Assembly: GCA_017591395.1 (NCBI GenBank)
Contig: WEDG01004004.1
Coordinates: forward strand, 1 to 64,000
Reading direction: 5' to 3'
DNA length: 64,000 bases
Source of the DNA: Schistocephalus solidus
Taxonomy: Eukaryota > Platyhelminthes > Cestoda > Diphyllobothriidea > Diphyllobothriidae
Shown here: positions 35,157-45,614 of the stretch, piece after piece
Position numbering within the stretch: position 1 is the first letter of the stretch
How the letters are laid out: every line of letters begins with the position of its first letter
Notes under the pieces: generated by a model
What the model was told of the DNA's origin: nothing
What the model saw: the letters and a program-made list of their open reading frames with translations, nothing else
Database searches by the model: none
Translations under genes and position numbers: made by a program

Positions 35157-35640
35157 GTATGAGAAGGCCCCTGACGACTTCCAAGACCTTCTTGCATGAG
35201 AAGGCCCCTGACGACTTCCAATACCTTCTTGTACGAGAAGGCACCTGACGACTTCCAAGACCTTCTTGTATGAGAAGGCCCCTGACGACTTCCAAGACCT
35301 TCTTGTATGAGAAGGCCCCTAATGACTTCCAAGACCTTCTTGTATGAGAAGGCCCCTGATGACTTCCAATACCTTCTTGTATGAGAAGGCCCCTGACGAC
35401 TTCCAAGACCTTCTTGCATGAGAAGGCCCCTGATGACTTCCAAGACCTTCTTGCATGAGAAGGCCCCTGACGACTTCCAAGACCTTCTTGCATGAGAAGG
35501 CTCCTGATGACTTCCAATACCTTCTTGTATGAGAAGGCCCCTGACGACTTCCAAGACCTTCTTGTATGAGAAGGCCCCTGATGACTTGCAATACCTTCTT
35601 GTATGAGAAGGCCCCTGACGACTTGCAAGACCTTCTTGGC
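35157..35640 (-). repeat. 37-bp minisatellite, about 13 units
   Basis: The unit on + is about GAGAAGGCCCCTGACGACTT then CCAAGACCTTCTTGTAT, 37 bp, repeated about 13 times with point changes (GACGACTT/GATGACTT, AAGACC/ATACC, GCAT/GTAT). Because 37 is not a multiple of three and the minus unit has no stop in any frame, three long overlapping minus frames run through it (194, 180 and 135 codons). Each has a 37-residue period such as SSGAFSYKKVLEVVRGLLI. A coding role is not supported by any start or splice evidence. Confidence 0.93.
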
Positions 35641-36055
35641 GTACGGCAACACTCGCCAAAATGAGGAACCGATGCGAGTTGATCTCCTATCTCGTGTTTA
35701 AAACCATCGATTGAAAAAAATGGCACCGACAGAGCCAGTCACTCTGAGTGTTCCTTGAAGTTGCTTTAATTAATCCACCGAATTAATCCATGGCAGCACA
35801 TTTCGATACCCCCATAGAGAGCCCCAGCACAACGGTATTTTGGTTGCTTGATTGCTGCTGTTGAAGTTCACTGTTTTCGACACGGTTATCGCTTTCTTGG
35901 TTACTGCAGTTTTTCAAACACCACAAACATTGCGACAGACGAAGCTCTCAGGGCATAGGCGCAGGTCACGTTTTTAGGTGAGAATCTGACATGTAAGTCC
36001 AATGATTTTTTAAGTGTAAGACAGCATATTAACACTGAGTTTGTATCTGTTTATT
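35641..36055. other. No gene seen
   Basis: Spacer between the minisatellite and the telomere-like tract. Confidence 0.3.
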
Positions 36056-36390
36056 ATATAAATTTGGGTTGGGTGTTACGGTTAGGATTGGGTTATACGG
36101 TTAATTTAAGGGTGAGGGAATTAAGTTAGAGATTAGAGCTAAAGTTAGGTGATGGGGGTGGCGATTAAGGCTTAAGGTTATGCCATTAAGTTTTAAGGTT
36201 ATTGTTAGATTTTGCAATTAGAGTTAGAACTTATGGTTAGGGTCAGGGTTAGAGTTATAGCTAAGGGGTTGATGCTATGGCTCAGGGTTAAGGGGTTAGG
36301 GTTTTGGATGAGGGTTTGGGTTTGAGTATAGGGTTAGGGTTATGGTTTCGGGTTACGGCTTAAGGTCAGGGCTTAGGATATAGGCTTACT
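36056..36390 (+). repeat. Degenerate TTAGGG-like tract (G-rich strand on +)
   Basis: About 330 bp of imperfect hexamer-like units: GGGTTAGGGTT, GGTTAGGGTCAGGG, TAGGGTTAGGGTTATGG. It looks like an old interstitial telomeric block. Flatworm telomeres use TTAGGG. Confidence 0.75.
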
Positions 36391-37962
36391 GCTAGTAATT
36401 TGGGTTGGGCTGATGACGTAGAGTTTAGAGGTGGGCCACTGATTCCTGACCCTCGGCAATCCGTTGCCGACCAATTCCCTGTTGATTACCTTCCTCGTTC
36501 GTGTTTTTAACCCGTTCACAGTCTACTTACACACCAAATTTTTGGTTTGCGCGTTGATTGTATTATACCTTTTTGTAGTATTTAAACAACGTTATGGGTT
36601 AAATGGCTGCTCTTTATCTCTCTTTGCCAGAGTCCTTTGTCTACTGTCGATTTATGTGCTTCCCATAAAACCCCTTAATATTACTAGTCCTATATTACAT
36701 GAAACCTTTGGTTGGGTTTGCTCATTTGGCCTAGATTCTCACCCCTTTTTACCCTCTGCACGCATTTTCTGTCGAGGAATACGGTGCTGAGTTGTTCTTT
36801 CACAGTCGGTATCTGAGCTTGTTCGAGGATTTGTCGGAGCCCTACCCAAGGCGCCTGTTTCAGCAGTGAACCTCTAGTGTACGCTTGCGTACGCGTACTA
36901 ATTGCAGTCTGGTTCCCTGCCAAGCACGACTGTCCAAACCGGTCAACCATCTCCAAGGCTGACTCAGACATGCTCAAGGGCATGTGACGACTCTCCCCAC
37001 ACACACCCAGAATGCCCCTCTCACGGGTCCTAACGTGTACCTGCTCGTCCGGCTGCCAGCTTGTTCCCACCTGCTCTCCAGTCTTTCTGTAGAGATTACG
37101 ATACCCTCTCAATCGGTGTTCAACGTCCCCTTTTTTCTATTCGGAGCCCGGACTGACGGTCGTAGGGTCTGCTTATGACTAAAGCTTCCGCAACAGACTA
37201 CAAAGAAGCCAGCATGTCAGCCTTTTTGTGTCACTGGGTTTCCAATCTTTATTCCTTGTTTTTTTGTCTTATTTATTTCAGAAATGGCGGTTGTTAAATC
37301 TCGTCAGTTGTCGTAAGTGACCCCCTTAAATTCGGAATTTCCGCCAATAAAACGGATCAATTTTTGGCCCATCCAGCAAATTGACCGTAGCCTAACCATC
37401 CAAAGCCTGCAGAACCAAGAATCTTGTCGGAGCTCCTACTCCTAGATAAAAACCTGTTTCTTAACTTTGCTTCCTGTTTTGATTATCTGGGACGCCTAGC
37501 AGATTTTCTTCAGTGAGAAGAGCAACTTGCTTAAAGGGCTTCTTTTGAAGGGCTTCAAACATATGTGCATTCAGTTATACCGAACCGGCTGCCTAATCAC
37601 TGTCTTTCATTGCAAAAACACTGAACATGTGTATGGCATTCGTCTGCAAGCAGGACTCATCGTTGTTTGCAGAATTGTTCAACAATACACAAAAAAGGGG
37701 CGTTCACGAGTTATTGCAGGTCGGTAATAAGTGGACGATATTTTTCACTATCGAGGAATTTCCTGACTGTTGTGCCGTAGCTAGAAGTAGCGAGTGCTCT
37801 CAAAGTGCCAATAACAAAGCCGCCTTCTGGCTATAAGCAGAAGACCTAAGACAGCACAAGGGAGGATTTTATTGTGTGAAACTTCCGAGTCGCTATATCG
37901 GGTGGCGATGACAACTGGTGAGGCCAGGTCGTGCGCAGATTGTGAAGTCATACCCGTGAGAG
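36391..37962. other. Unrecognised segment between telomere-like blocks
   Basis: Two overlapping frames stand out: 36464-36790 (+, hydrophobic, 108 codons) and 37112-36690 (-, 140 codons). Neither has a motif I know, and they overlap on opposite strands, so at most one could be real. The rest has only short frames. Confidence 0.3.
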
Positions 37963-37964
37963 TC

Positions 37965-38041
<77 letters not shown>
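37963..38041 (+). repeat. (GA)n microsatellite
   Basis: About 39 AG dinucleotides with one GG interruption near 37979. The + frame through it reads an Arg-Glu run and is an artefact. Confidence 0.97.
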
Positions 38042-38043
<2 letters not shown>

Positions 38044-38144
38044 GTCAGCTGCCGGAAGGGATGCCTTGTATGACCGCCTAAACCACCCGCTCGCTTAAAA
38101 TAGGTGAGCCTGTGTTAAATTTCAAGAGGGGAAATATACCCGTG

Positions 38145-38345
38145 TCTTAAGGCTAACACTTTCCCTAACACAAAACTAAACTGTAGCCTCAGTCTTAATC
38201 CTAGCCCTACCCTCAAACTAAACCCTACACCTAACACGCTAATAACCTTAACCCTTGGCCTAATCATGTCCCTAACCCCAACTCTGACCTTAACCTCAAA
38301 CTTAAACCTAGCCCTAAACTAAACCCTAACCGTCACGTTAATCCT
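38145..38345 (-). repeat. Degenerate CCCTAA-like tract (G-rich strand on -)
   Basis: Imperfect units such as CCCTAACAC, CCTAGCCCTACCCTCAAAC, CTAAACCCTAACC. The G-rich strand is opposite to that of the block at 36.06-36.39 kb. Confidence 0.75.
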
Positions 38346-39379
38346 CAACGTAGTTTCCTTGGGATTTAGCGCAGTCAAATGCATTTTGGGCGGTTCCTTT
38401 TCCCGTGTCCTGCTTAGGCGGCCATACAAGGCATCCTTACCCTGCTGACTTTATGGGTTTGTGGGATCAGGTTTAATTGTCTTTTTTATACGCCCAGGTA
38501 GTTTTTTGCATTAACCGAGGCGTTTGATGTACCGGTTAGTCATGGATCGCCGTGACTGTCCGAATGTGCGCGTGTGCAGGTTGTGGTCTGCCCGACCGTG
38601 GGGCCAGTGCGTCTAGAACGAATGGCTCTAAATGTGATTGGACTTACCAAAGTGGGTGTTGGACAAAACCGACAAGTATAGCAAATACAGCTGTCGAATA
38701 CAGCCCTATATACATCTAAATCTCTCTCTTAGTTGGGTCGGTCTCTGTCGTAGCAGTGAGTACGATTCCTCCCTCCCTGGCTTTTTCTCTCGATAGTTCA
38801 CGTTTTGGAATCAAAAAGAGTCATCACGAGCAGATTTTGGTGTGAACGATGGATGAACTGCTCCAAGGACCGGTTTATGGTTAGCCAAATCCCAACTCTA
38901 AATGCACACTCCATTACGGGTGTGCTCGAATAGGATAGCATAGGTTGATAAAGGGATGCTCTGGCAGTGTCTGAAGGTAGAACCGGAGCCCAACCACGGC
39001 GATCCGGGCCTGCAGAATACGTTTTCAGTAAGGATATGTGGATACGGTTTAGTAGACAGCATCGATATTCCTATATGCAGTGTCTGCAGTGTTCACGCGA
39101 AGAATGTGGTGTAGGACAAGGCTCGCCTTTGAAGATCTAACATGAAAGTTTGTCGCTGACTGCGCCCGTTTGGGAAAGGATGCTCTAAGCCTAGGCAAAA
39201 TTGTGTACGGCGGCGAGGAAATGGCCGTTTACGCGGACTGCTCTGAGCATTCATCGATCGACACCGGTTTATGAGTGAGCTCTGTTTTCGCCGTGATCAT
39301 AGTCGGTTCCAATTATTTAGATCCCGTGAGCAAATGGCACCACCACTAAATTGCTGCTACTGCCAGAATGTTTAGTGGA
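38346..39379. other. No gene seen
   Basis: Anonymous sequence with short frames only. Confidence 0.3.
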
Positions 39380-39664
39380 TTATGTATGACGAAAAGAAGA
39401 ACGAGCATTGCGCTTGTAAAGGAGTGCATTCTTTAAATGTTGAAGTGCTTCCCGTCGTGTCGTGTCCTTGTCAGGCCAGTCAGCCTGGTAAAAGTTCTTT
39501 AACAGTTCGGAAACTATGACATCAAGGTCGAGGTTAAGATGATTACGTTGTTTTACCGTACCCCATTTATGATGGTTAAGGTATGTTCTGTTGCTTCGTT
39601 TTCCAAATCCGAGGTCCCCTGCGGATTTGCCGCGCAACCAATGAAAACCATCCTGTGCAAGCAT
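39380..39664 (-). CDS. Unrecognised open frame
   Basis: A 94-codon minus frame. The part LDLDVIVSELLKNFYQADWP and REALQHLKNALLYKRNARSS is amphipathic and protein-like. I do not recognise the family. It could be the end of a retrocopied gene, an exon or chance. No clear acceptor site precedes the protein-like part. Confidence 0.25.
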   Translation of the reverse strand: MLAQDGFHWLRGKSAGDLGFGKRSNRTYLNHHKWGTVKQRNHLNLDLDVIVSELLKNFYQADWPDKDTTRREALQHLKNALLYKRNARSSFRHT

Positions 39665-39879
39665 TAATTTTTATTCTCTTCCATGGACTCAGCGGCCTCT
39701 GTATGATCAGCGAAGGTAGTGTAAAGATGAATGCGCCATTCTCTCGCAACTATCGAGTAGCTGCGTTTGTTTGAGAATAACGTTGATGGTAATAATGAAA
39801 TCGATATTTTGGAGGGTGACTTCCCAATGCTTGCCGGAGACTTTTCGGTTTTCTTTTGCGTTTGAGAACAAAAAGACGA

Positions 39880-40130
39880 TTCATTCTTGAAAACTGAGAG
39901 ACTTTACCTTTCCTTTATCTCTCCTGGAACAGAGAAACTATGAGCTCTAGTAGTTTTTGATAGTCATGTTTGTAGACTTCCGCGGGAATTCATCCAATAC
40001 CCGAAGAGTCTCAACTTACTAATGCCTGGTCTACCCCTAGGTCATCATGCAGGCTAGAGGTCAGGTAGGATGTTAACGTTGGACCTGAACTGTCGAAGTT
40101 TATCGATCAGAAGCTGCATCATCTTCTAAC
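39880..40130 (-). mobile_element. ZnF-LINE RT fragment (minus)
   Basis: The minus strand reads IPAEVYKHDYQKLLELIVSL then FQER and, after a stop, RKGKVS. This is the segment IPAEVYK..GG...LT..FQEMW..G.VP of the ZnF-LINE RT. Upstream text FRSNVNILPDL fits VETNVDLDLPPSL. It is a short relic next to copy D, on the opposite strand. Confidence 0.8.
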
Positions 40131-40494
40131 TTGGCTTAGTTTGTGAGAAGGTTTTATAGTCACAAACTTACTTCAATTAAAAATATTTTTCGCTGTAAAT
40201 TGATAACTCACAAACCAATGCGCATACCAACCATGTTGACATAAAAAAGAAACTGCTATCTAAGCGACATCATTTCTGGGATATCCGGATATTGATAAAA
40301 GCCAATCGACCGCTCGTTAAGTGATTCTTTTTGGAATCGATCAAGACCAGATGCCGGAAGGATTATCAATCAGCATGTGGTGTGCCTCAGTCTATGAAGT
40401 AGGTTGCTAGAATGTGCCGTGACAATCGGTATTGGAAACTAACTTGAACGATATTCACCTTCAGAAATTGTGACCGGTGCTTTTGAGATTTAAC
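40131..40494. other. No gene seen
   Basis: AT-rich spacer between two LINE fragments of opposite strand. Confidence 0.3.
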
Positions 40495-41242
40495 ACTCGC
40501 TACAATCTACGACACCAATGGCTGGAGGAATCACCGCCTGGTCATCTCTAAAATGATGCATCGATGGCAACCTCCAGGAGGTCGCATGGTAAGTGACCAT
40601 AGCATAAGTTAGATGCTGTGCCTGCTCAATGCTTGGATTTCAGCAATTAACTGGTCCAGCAAGAGGGACGACCTGCAGGCCCCAGATGATTACGCCACCG
40701 TGGATCGGCTTTCTCAAGTGGAAACGAACAATGACCCGGATCTCCCGCCGTCCCTGTCAGAAACCATTCGAGGAACGCAAAACTTTCCGGCGGGAAAGCA
40801 TCGGTATCCAACATGATCCTGGCCGAAATCTGCAAGCTCGGCAGCCCCCGGCCGAGGGAGCAACATACTATGATATTCCAGGAGATGTGGCGCCAAGGAC
40901 AAGTTCCTTTGGATTTCAAAGATGCGACCATATTCCATCACTACAAGCGAGAAGAGATCCAACAACTCTGTGAAAACCACAGAGGCATCTCGACGCTCAA
41001 AATCGTTGGAAAGAGCTTTGGTCGCGTTCATGTCAATCGTCTTATCAGTCACCTAGAACAGGGACTACTGCTAAAAAGTCAATATAGCTTCCACCAACAC
41101 CGTGGAACAGCCGAAATAACTTGCGGTGCCCGCCAACTACAGGAGAAGTGACAGGAGATGCGAACCCACTCCTACACCGCCTTCGTGGATCTGACGAAAG
41201 CCTGCAACATGGTTATTCGCGATGGAATGGGAAAAAATGTAT
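40495..41242 (+). mobile_element. ZnF-LINE copy D, left half (+)
   Basis: It starts inside the end of the endonuclease (NHRLVISKMMHRW), then DFSN-like text, a jump at ATVDRLSQVETNNDPDLPPSL (an internal deletion between linker and RT), and RT text: FQEMWRQGQVPLDFKDATIF, CENHRGISTLKIVGKSFGRV, HLEQGLLLKSQY and FVDLTKACNMVIRDGMG. The last is palm motif A (KAFDTVNRDGLW in better copies). It is interrupted exactly here by the gypsy element and resumes at 46724. Stops and frameshifts are present, for example TGA at 41149. Confidence 0.88.
41238..41242. repeat. Target site duplication, left (TGTAT)
   Basis: These five bases directly precede the TG end of the left LTR and recur at 46724-46728 directly after the CA end of the right LTR. 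Confidence 0.85.
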
Positions 41243-41332
41243 TGAGGAGGAATTCGTTTATCCTTATATGTCAGGTGAGTACCATGCCCAAACTTATATA
41301 GGCCAGTAAAAGTGAGAAGAAAATAACTAGTA
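41243..41332 (-). repeat. Outer LTR fragment (third LTR copy)
   Basis: It matches the first 90 bp of the other LTRs (TATCCTTATATGT.AGG, CCCAAACTTATAT, AAGTGAGAAGAAAATAACTA) and begins with the TG terminus next to the target duplication. Similarity stops at about 41332. It is closer to the right LTR than to 42547-42732 in the ACTTATAT..AAAATAACTAGT part. Confidence 0.85.
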
Positions 41333-42546
41333 AATCAAAGGGTGACGAATCTGTGGTGCTCGGTGTCTATATTCCTGTCCAACGGACAGAGATATGCAAA
41401 TGTTCCCGACCCCAGGTGCAGGGGAAGTAATACAGAGAAGTTGAATGCTGTGGTGGAAGTTCAATCTAGACTACCTTTTTGATGGCAAATAACCGAATCC
41501 CCGAAGCATAGGCAACACATGTGTTAGTTCTGCGAAAATTCCCATGTTACGATTGAATAGGCTGATTGGCAAACATATGTTTTCAGTCATTCATCGGCAG
41601 GTCGGTACAGTGACATGGGGAATAAACTCGTGGGTTAGTTACAGCGGTGATATTGTCCTCGAGGGGAAAGGATTGGTTAGTCACGCGCTTCGTTCCCATG
41701 CCACCTGCATTAACGTGTTGAGGTTCATGGAACGCTGTGAGTGAAGCCTGTTTGTCAAACACGTGGCGTGCGTGTGTGACTGTTATCAGGGGGTTGGGAC
41801 GATGTGCGAGTACCAGGGAAGACAAACTGCCTGCGTCAACATCTTCGGACAACAGGGCACTGGGTTCACTAAACGAATCACCGCTGCCTCAGCTGTTGCT
41901 AGCATCCGTTTGCGTAGACCTTTAGTGTAGTGTGCGGGCGTCCGGTAAATAATATAAAATGTTTTGATAGCAGAATTCTGTCTAATGAGCCTTTTTTATC
42001 CTATATTTCTATGCACATATTGGCTGACACTGCCCCATCAGTCGCAAGTTAATTTGGCTGCGGTCTCTGTTGACTTCAGATTTTTAGACCTCTAATATAT
42101 ATCTCTTTTATCAAGTTTTTGAATCTTTACAGAGATCAATTCGTTAACTCACAGTAAATCCAACGGGCTGCATCTTTAGGTGTCCCGTCTAAAAATTTAT
42201 ATAAATATTTAAACCTAAATACAACAGCTCAGTGGAATAATCGAGTACTATTCACAGGTTGATAACAGGCAGTCATTAGAACTTACGTGCTGTATGACTA
42301 ACCATATTGACACACAGGTACTAGCTAAAAGGTCAGACAACTGTTTTAACTATTTTGTTCCTATGGTCTTCGTCCTATCAGGCAGGTATTCCGCGTCTCG
42401 GTAACATGTGCTCACACATCATTCCACTTGAGTAAAATAGCCTGTTTATGCGCTCATTATGGTCGTCCTTGGTCCCTCAGACCGCAATAATCCACCGCAC
42501 ATTAGCTGACTGCTGCCCTCGGCTGCATGACTGAGTAGAGCCTTTT
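41333..42546. other. 1.2 kb block between two LTR copies
   Basis: I see no gypsy protein motif here. Small frames at 41544-41744 (+) and 41852-41583 (-) are unrecognised. It may be filler, a later insertion or the remains of the internal part of a tandem gypsy copy. Confidence 0.35.
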
Positions 42547-42732
42547 TGAAGATGAATTCGTCTTTCCTTATATGTAAGGCAAATCTCATCCCCAAAGATA
42601 CATACGCTAGTAAAAGGGGAAAAAATAACAAGTCAAAAACGTGATTTATTTTCAAATTCTACAAAAGTTTAATTATCCATTTTTACGGGAGTATTTAAAC
42701 TACTACAACAAATTTCTTTTTTAGTCACTAAA
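42547..42732 (-). repeat. 3' LTR of the gypsy element
   Basis: It aligns with 46535-46723 over its length: TGAAGATGAATTCGTC..TCC, TTATATGTAAGGC, AAATTCTACAAA.GTT, TTTTTACGGGAGTATTT, CTACTA.AACA and the end CACTA. On its internal side lies a polypurine tract on the minus strand, as expected at a 3' LTR. Confidence 0.88.
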
Positions 42733-42752
42733 ATACTCCCCTTCCTGGGAGA
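42733..42752 (-). promoter_or_regulatory. Polypurine tract of the gypsy element
   Basis: The minus strand reads TCTCCCAGGAAGGGGAGTAT. The AGGAAGGGGAG run just inside the 3' LTR is where plus-strand DNA synthesis would be primed. Confidence 0.65.
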
Positions 42753-42791
42753 ACGGAGTTCAAAACGTAATGTGAGGAAAACATAGAAGTG

Positions 42792-43139
42792 TTATGCATA
42801 ATGTACAAGTTGGTAACGATCAGGGAACTCGACACGACGACCACTGGGCGTAAGGGGCGGAGTGGGGGAGATAGGGGGAGGCGTAGGGTTATCAGATGTG
42901 AGCCGAAGCTGGCAAATCGGAAGAGGCACTGTAGCGGGCGGAGACGGCTGTGCTGTTGGAACGTTTAAAAAAGGCTCGGTAAAAACCACCTTCCAGCGAT
43001 CGACTGATACTACCTTGGTGCGGTCGCCATGGGCAATTTTGAAATGCTTGTCCGCACGTGATCGAACGCGAAATGCTCCGTCGAAGGGCTGTTGTAGTGG
43101 CTTACGAATATCATCTACGCGGACCAACACAAAGAACAC
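42792..43139 (-). pseudogene. Gypsy integrase C-terminal (GPY/F-like) part
   Basis: The 115-codon frame reads VFF.LVRVDDIRKPLQQPFDGAFRVRSRADKHFKI. This is the chromodomain-less gypsy integrase end, where P-[YF]-D-G-P-[FY] is conserved; here Pro is replaced by Ala (FDGAF). A proline-rich tail follows, and the stop at 42792 ends pol close to the polypurine tract. Confidence 0.8.
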
Positions 43140-43189
43140 GTTAGCAAGTTAGCGTAGATGTATGATTTACTTGTCGGAGCGCGTGGAGT

Positions 43190-44000
43190 TATGGCTCAGC
43201 GATGAGCCATTGCTTGGCGTAATCTTCGGACATAATCAGTAGGATCCATGTCAGCTAAGCTTTGACTCTGCCCGGGAAATTCACCGGAAATCCGAAGGGT
43301 AGTGCCGTAAACAAGTTCAGCAGAGGAGAACTCCAAGTTTTGTTAGAGGGCGCTACGGATACCGTGCATGACCAAGGGCAGATGATCGCTCCAGTTGTCA
43401 TAGGCCCGTAGCGAGGCTTTGAGTTGGCGGTGAAAACGCTAGACTAAACCATTGGATGAGGCCGTTGGTAGACCGGTGTGAGCATGCGAGAACCTCCGGG
43501 AAGGTCCGTAAGGCCATTAAAAAGTCTAGATTCAAATTGCTGGCCTCGATCTGCGGTGATAGTTGAGGGAACACCATAATGGGAGATCTATTGTTACAGA
43601 AAGGCATGAGCGACAGTATACGCAGTTAAATTTGAAAGTGCGTACGATGGACCACCGCATATATCGGTCTTTTGCAGTTAGTAAGTAATAACAACCACAG
43701 TATGTTGGTAAAGTAACTACTAGATCGATGTGCACACATGCAAAGCGTGCTTCAGACGCAAGAAAAGTGCTAATTGCGGGCGTTGTTGAGCCGTCCGATT
43801 TTGGCTTTCTGACAGACCAAACAGGAACGAGTCCACGGGCGGATATCGGTGTTCATACAGGGCCACACGAAACGCTCACTGACGAGATGCTGGGTAGTCC
43901 GGATGCCAGGATGAGCAAGATTCCACAACGTGGTAAAAACATATCGATTCATCTCGCTTGGTACTACAGGCCGAGAGGAACTGCGTGATACGTCACACAA
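43190..44000 (-). pseudogene. Gypsy integrase, zinc and core domains
   Basis: From 44000 leftwards: the HHCC zinc-binding part (HPGIRTTQHLVSERFVWPCM, then SCLVCQKAKI), the catalytic core start HIDLVVTLPTYCGCYYLLTA (about 43735-43675), then frame changes and the RFHRQLKASLRAYDNWSDHL segment at about 43440-43380. The first zinc-binding His is replaced by Trp (FTTLWNLAH). The core position normally reading MVERFHRQLK shows a TAG stop after MV (43444-43446), so the catalytic Glu is lost. Confidence 0.85.
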
Positions 44001-44049
44001 GACGGTATCACGGGTTGTAGACAGAGGAATGGTTTAATCTGAGGACTAG

Positions 44050-44757
44050 TATGTTCAGCGTGTTCAGTTAAATTCGGCTGGTGCTGTAGTTCTGGCATGC
44101 ACTCGAAGTCATTGGAAGGGTGGGCGATAGCGTTAATTCCAGGTCGAAAAAGACGATCAGTAAATTGATTAGAAAGGCCTAAAATCGAGAGGACTGGCCA
44201 CTCGGGGCGAATACTAGTCAGAGAGAGAGAAGAGAAGGCATAGGTAAGTGGTTTATGGTCCGTATAAATACAAAAATGTCTGCTTTCAACATAGTGACGA
44301 ACATTTTTAATGGCTAAATAAAAATCGAGGAGTTCCCTACCAAAAGTGCTCTAACGGGTTTGGAAGGGTGTCAATTTGGAAGAGTAGAATGCCAAGAGTT
44401 GGATGCCCGTGGGGGGGTCTACTGCTGAAGGTTTGCACCTATAGCGCAGTTGGAAGCGTCAGCAACAATGGAGAGCGGGACATCAGTTAGAGGGTGAGAA
44501 AGGGTAGATGTATCCGCAAAGGTCTCTTTGGCACACTGAAAGGCGTCAACAGCTGTGCCAGGAAAAGAAAACTCGCGGTTGCTTCCGCGTAAAAGATTAG
44601 TGAGAGGTAACATAAATTGAACGCAGTGCGGGATGAAGCGCCGAAAAAAGTTGACAAGGCCTATAAAAAGGCGCAGATTTCGAACAGAAGTAGGAGTAGG
44701 GAATTCGCGAATAGCTGGAACTTTTGCGTCTATGAGATGACAACCGAAAGCCTCCAC
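44050..44757 (-). pseudogene. Gypsy RT connection and RNase H
   Basis: The frame 44757-44419 reads FGCHLIDAKVPAIREFPTPT, RNLRLFIGLVNFFRRFIPHC, then TDVPLSIVADASNCAIGANLQQ, the first RNase H aspartate motif. Further left, other frames give the RNase H core (about 44400-44200, including the Y..DHKPL-like complement). The connection is typical of Ty3/gypsy pol. Confidence 0.85.
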
Positions 44758-44831
44758 GCGGTGTCCTAGGAGCAGGAGCGAAGGAACGCCGAAAACGCAT
44801 TTAGAGGCGTTATTGAAAACACCAACTTGGC

Positions 44832-45138
44832 TCAGTCATTCGAAAATGAGACGTATGTGTTGTAGGCATTGGTGCTAACTGGAACTTGCGACCAGAACAT
44901 CATCGACATAAACAAAAACGTAGGGTGCGTCACGGAGGAATTCAGTGATGAAACGTGGAAAATTTTGAGTGCAGTTTCGGAGTCCAAAAGGCATCCTGAA
45001 GAACTTAAAAGACCAAATGGGGTCGTAATTGCCGTTTTTGGGATGTCTTTGGTAATCACCGCATGGGCGCCAGCCAGTTAGACACTTCATACGCACCATA
45101 TCTAGGGGAGCAGCCCATGGACTAGTGGATGGTCGCAC
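44832..45138 (-). pseudogene. Gypsy RT with deleted palm motif A
   Basis: It reads GWRPCGDYQRHPKNGNYDPI, then FFRMPFGLRNCTQNFPRFIT and FVYVDDVLVAS. The YVDD box is intact. However, GDYRRLN..YPIPH..DL.KAFHQIPV, which carries the catalytic motif A aspartate, is missing: the text jumps from GDYQR to the IPKTAITTPFGL region. Parallel frames at 45059-44832 show the IPKTAITTPFGLL part. Confidence 0.85.
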
Positions 45139-45199
45139 TATGCCTTTGCGATAGCTAAATTATCTGCGGCTAAACGCCGAGGACGGCTAAAACGGGTGG

Positions 45200-45600
45200 T
45201 CCGGTATTTTAAATGACGGAATGTGTAATAGGTTGATCAAACTGTGACAGTCGAGTGACGGATGGAAATTCCGAAAGCAAACGATAACAGGGAGTGTACG
45301 AAGGGACTGTTGAAATGCATGGCCTAGGGGATGAAGAGGCACGAGTTGAACATTTAGAGTATAAATATGTCCACCGATCGATTAGGTAAGGTGATTTTAT
45401 ATCAACAAGAAGACCAAAATTGATAGGAACTCGGCTCCACGATTGGCAGTATGAACTTTGGCAATGGTAAATATTCAGCGAAATTAACGTCATAAACCAG
45501 GATCTAGAGTTAGAGATCGTTGACCGAAGGTTTTAATGGAGGTATTGTTAGCTGTTTGGGGAGAAAATGGAAGTAAGCGACTTGGGGAAGATGGACTGAC
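45200..45600 (-). pseudogene. Gypsy protease region, degenerate
   Basis: Between gag and RT on the minus strand, frames such as 45493-45209 contain RVPINFGLLVDIKSPYLIDR-type text where an aspartic protease (LVDTGA) is expected. LLVDIKS may be its remnant. No intact D-[TS]-G is seen. Confidence 0.5.
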
Positions 45601-45614
45601 CAAATTCGTTGCCA

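Noticed and set aside
35157..35640. CRISPR-like array
   Set aside because: Units are contiguous 37-bp repeats with no unique spacers, in a eukaryotic genome.
35068..35726. Three long overlapping minus frames as repeat proteins
   Set aside because: They come from a stop-free 37-bp satellite unit read in each frame. No start, splice or flanking coding signal supports them, so I list only the repeat.
36690..37112. 140-codon minus frame between telomere-like blocks
   Set aside because: It overlaps an equally open + frame, has no known domain and no start context; not enough to call a gene.
37872..38081. Arg-Glu-rich protein frame
   Set aside because: It is a (GA)n microsatellite read as codons.
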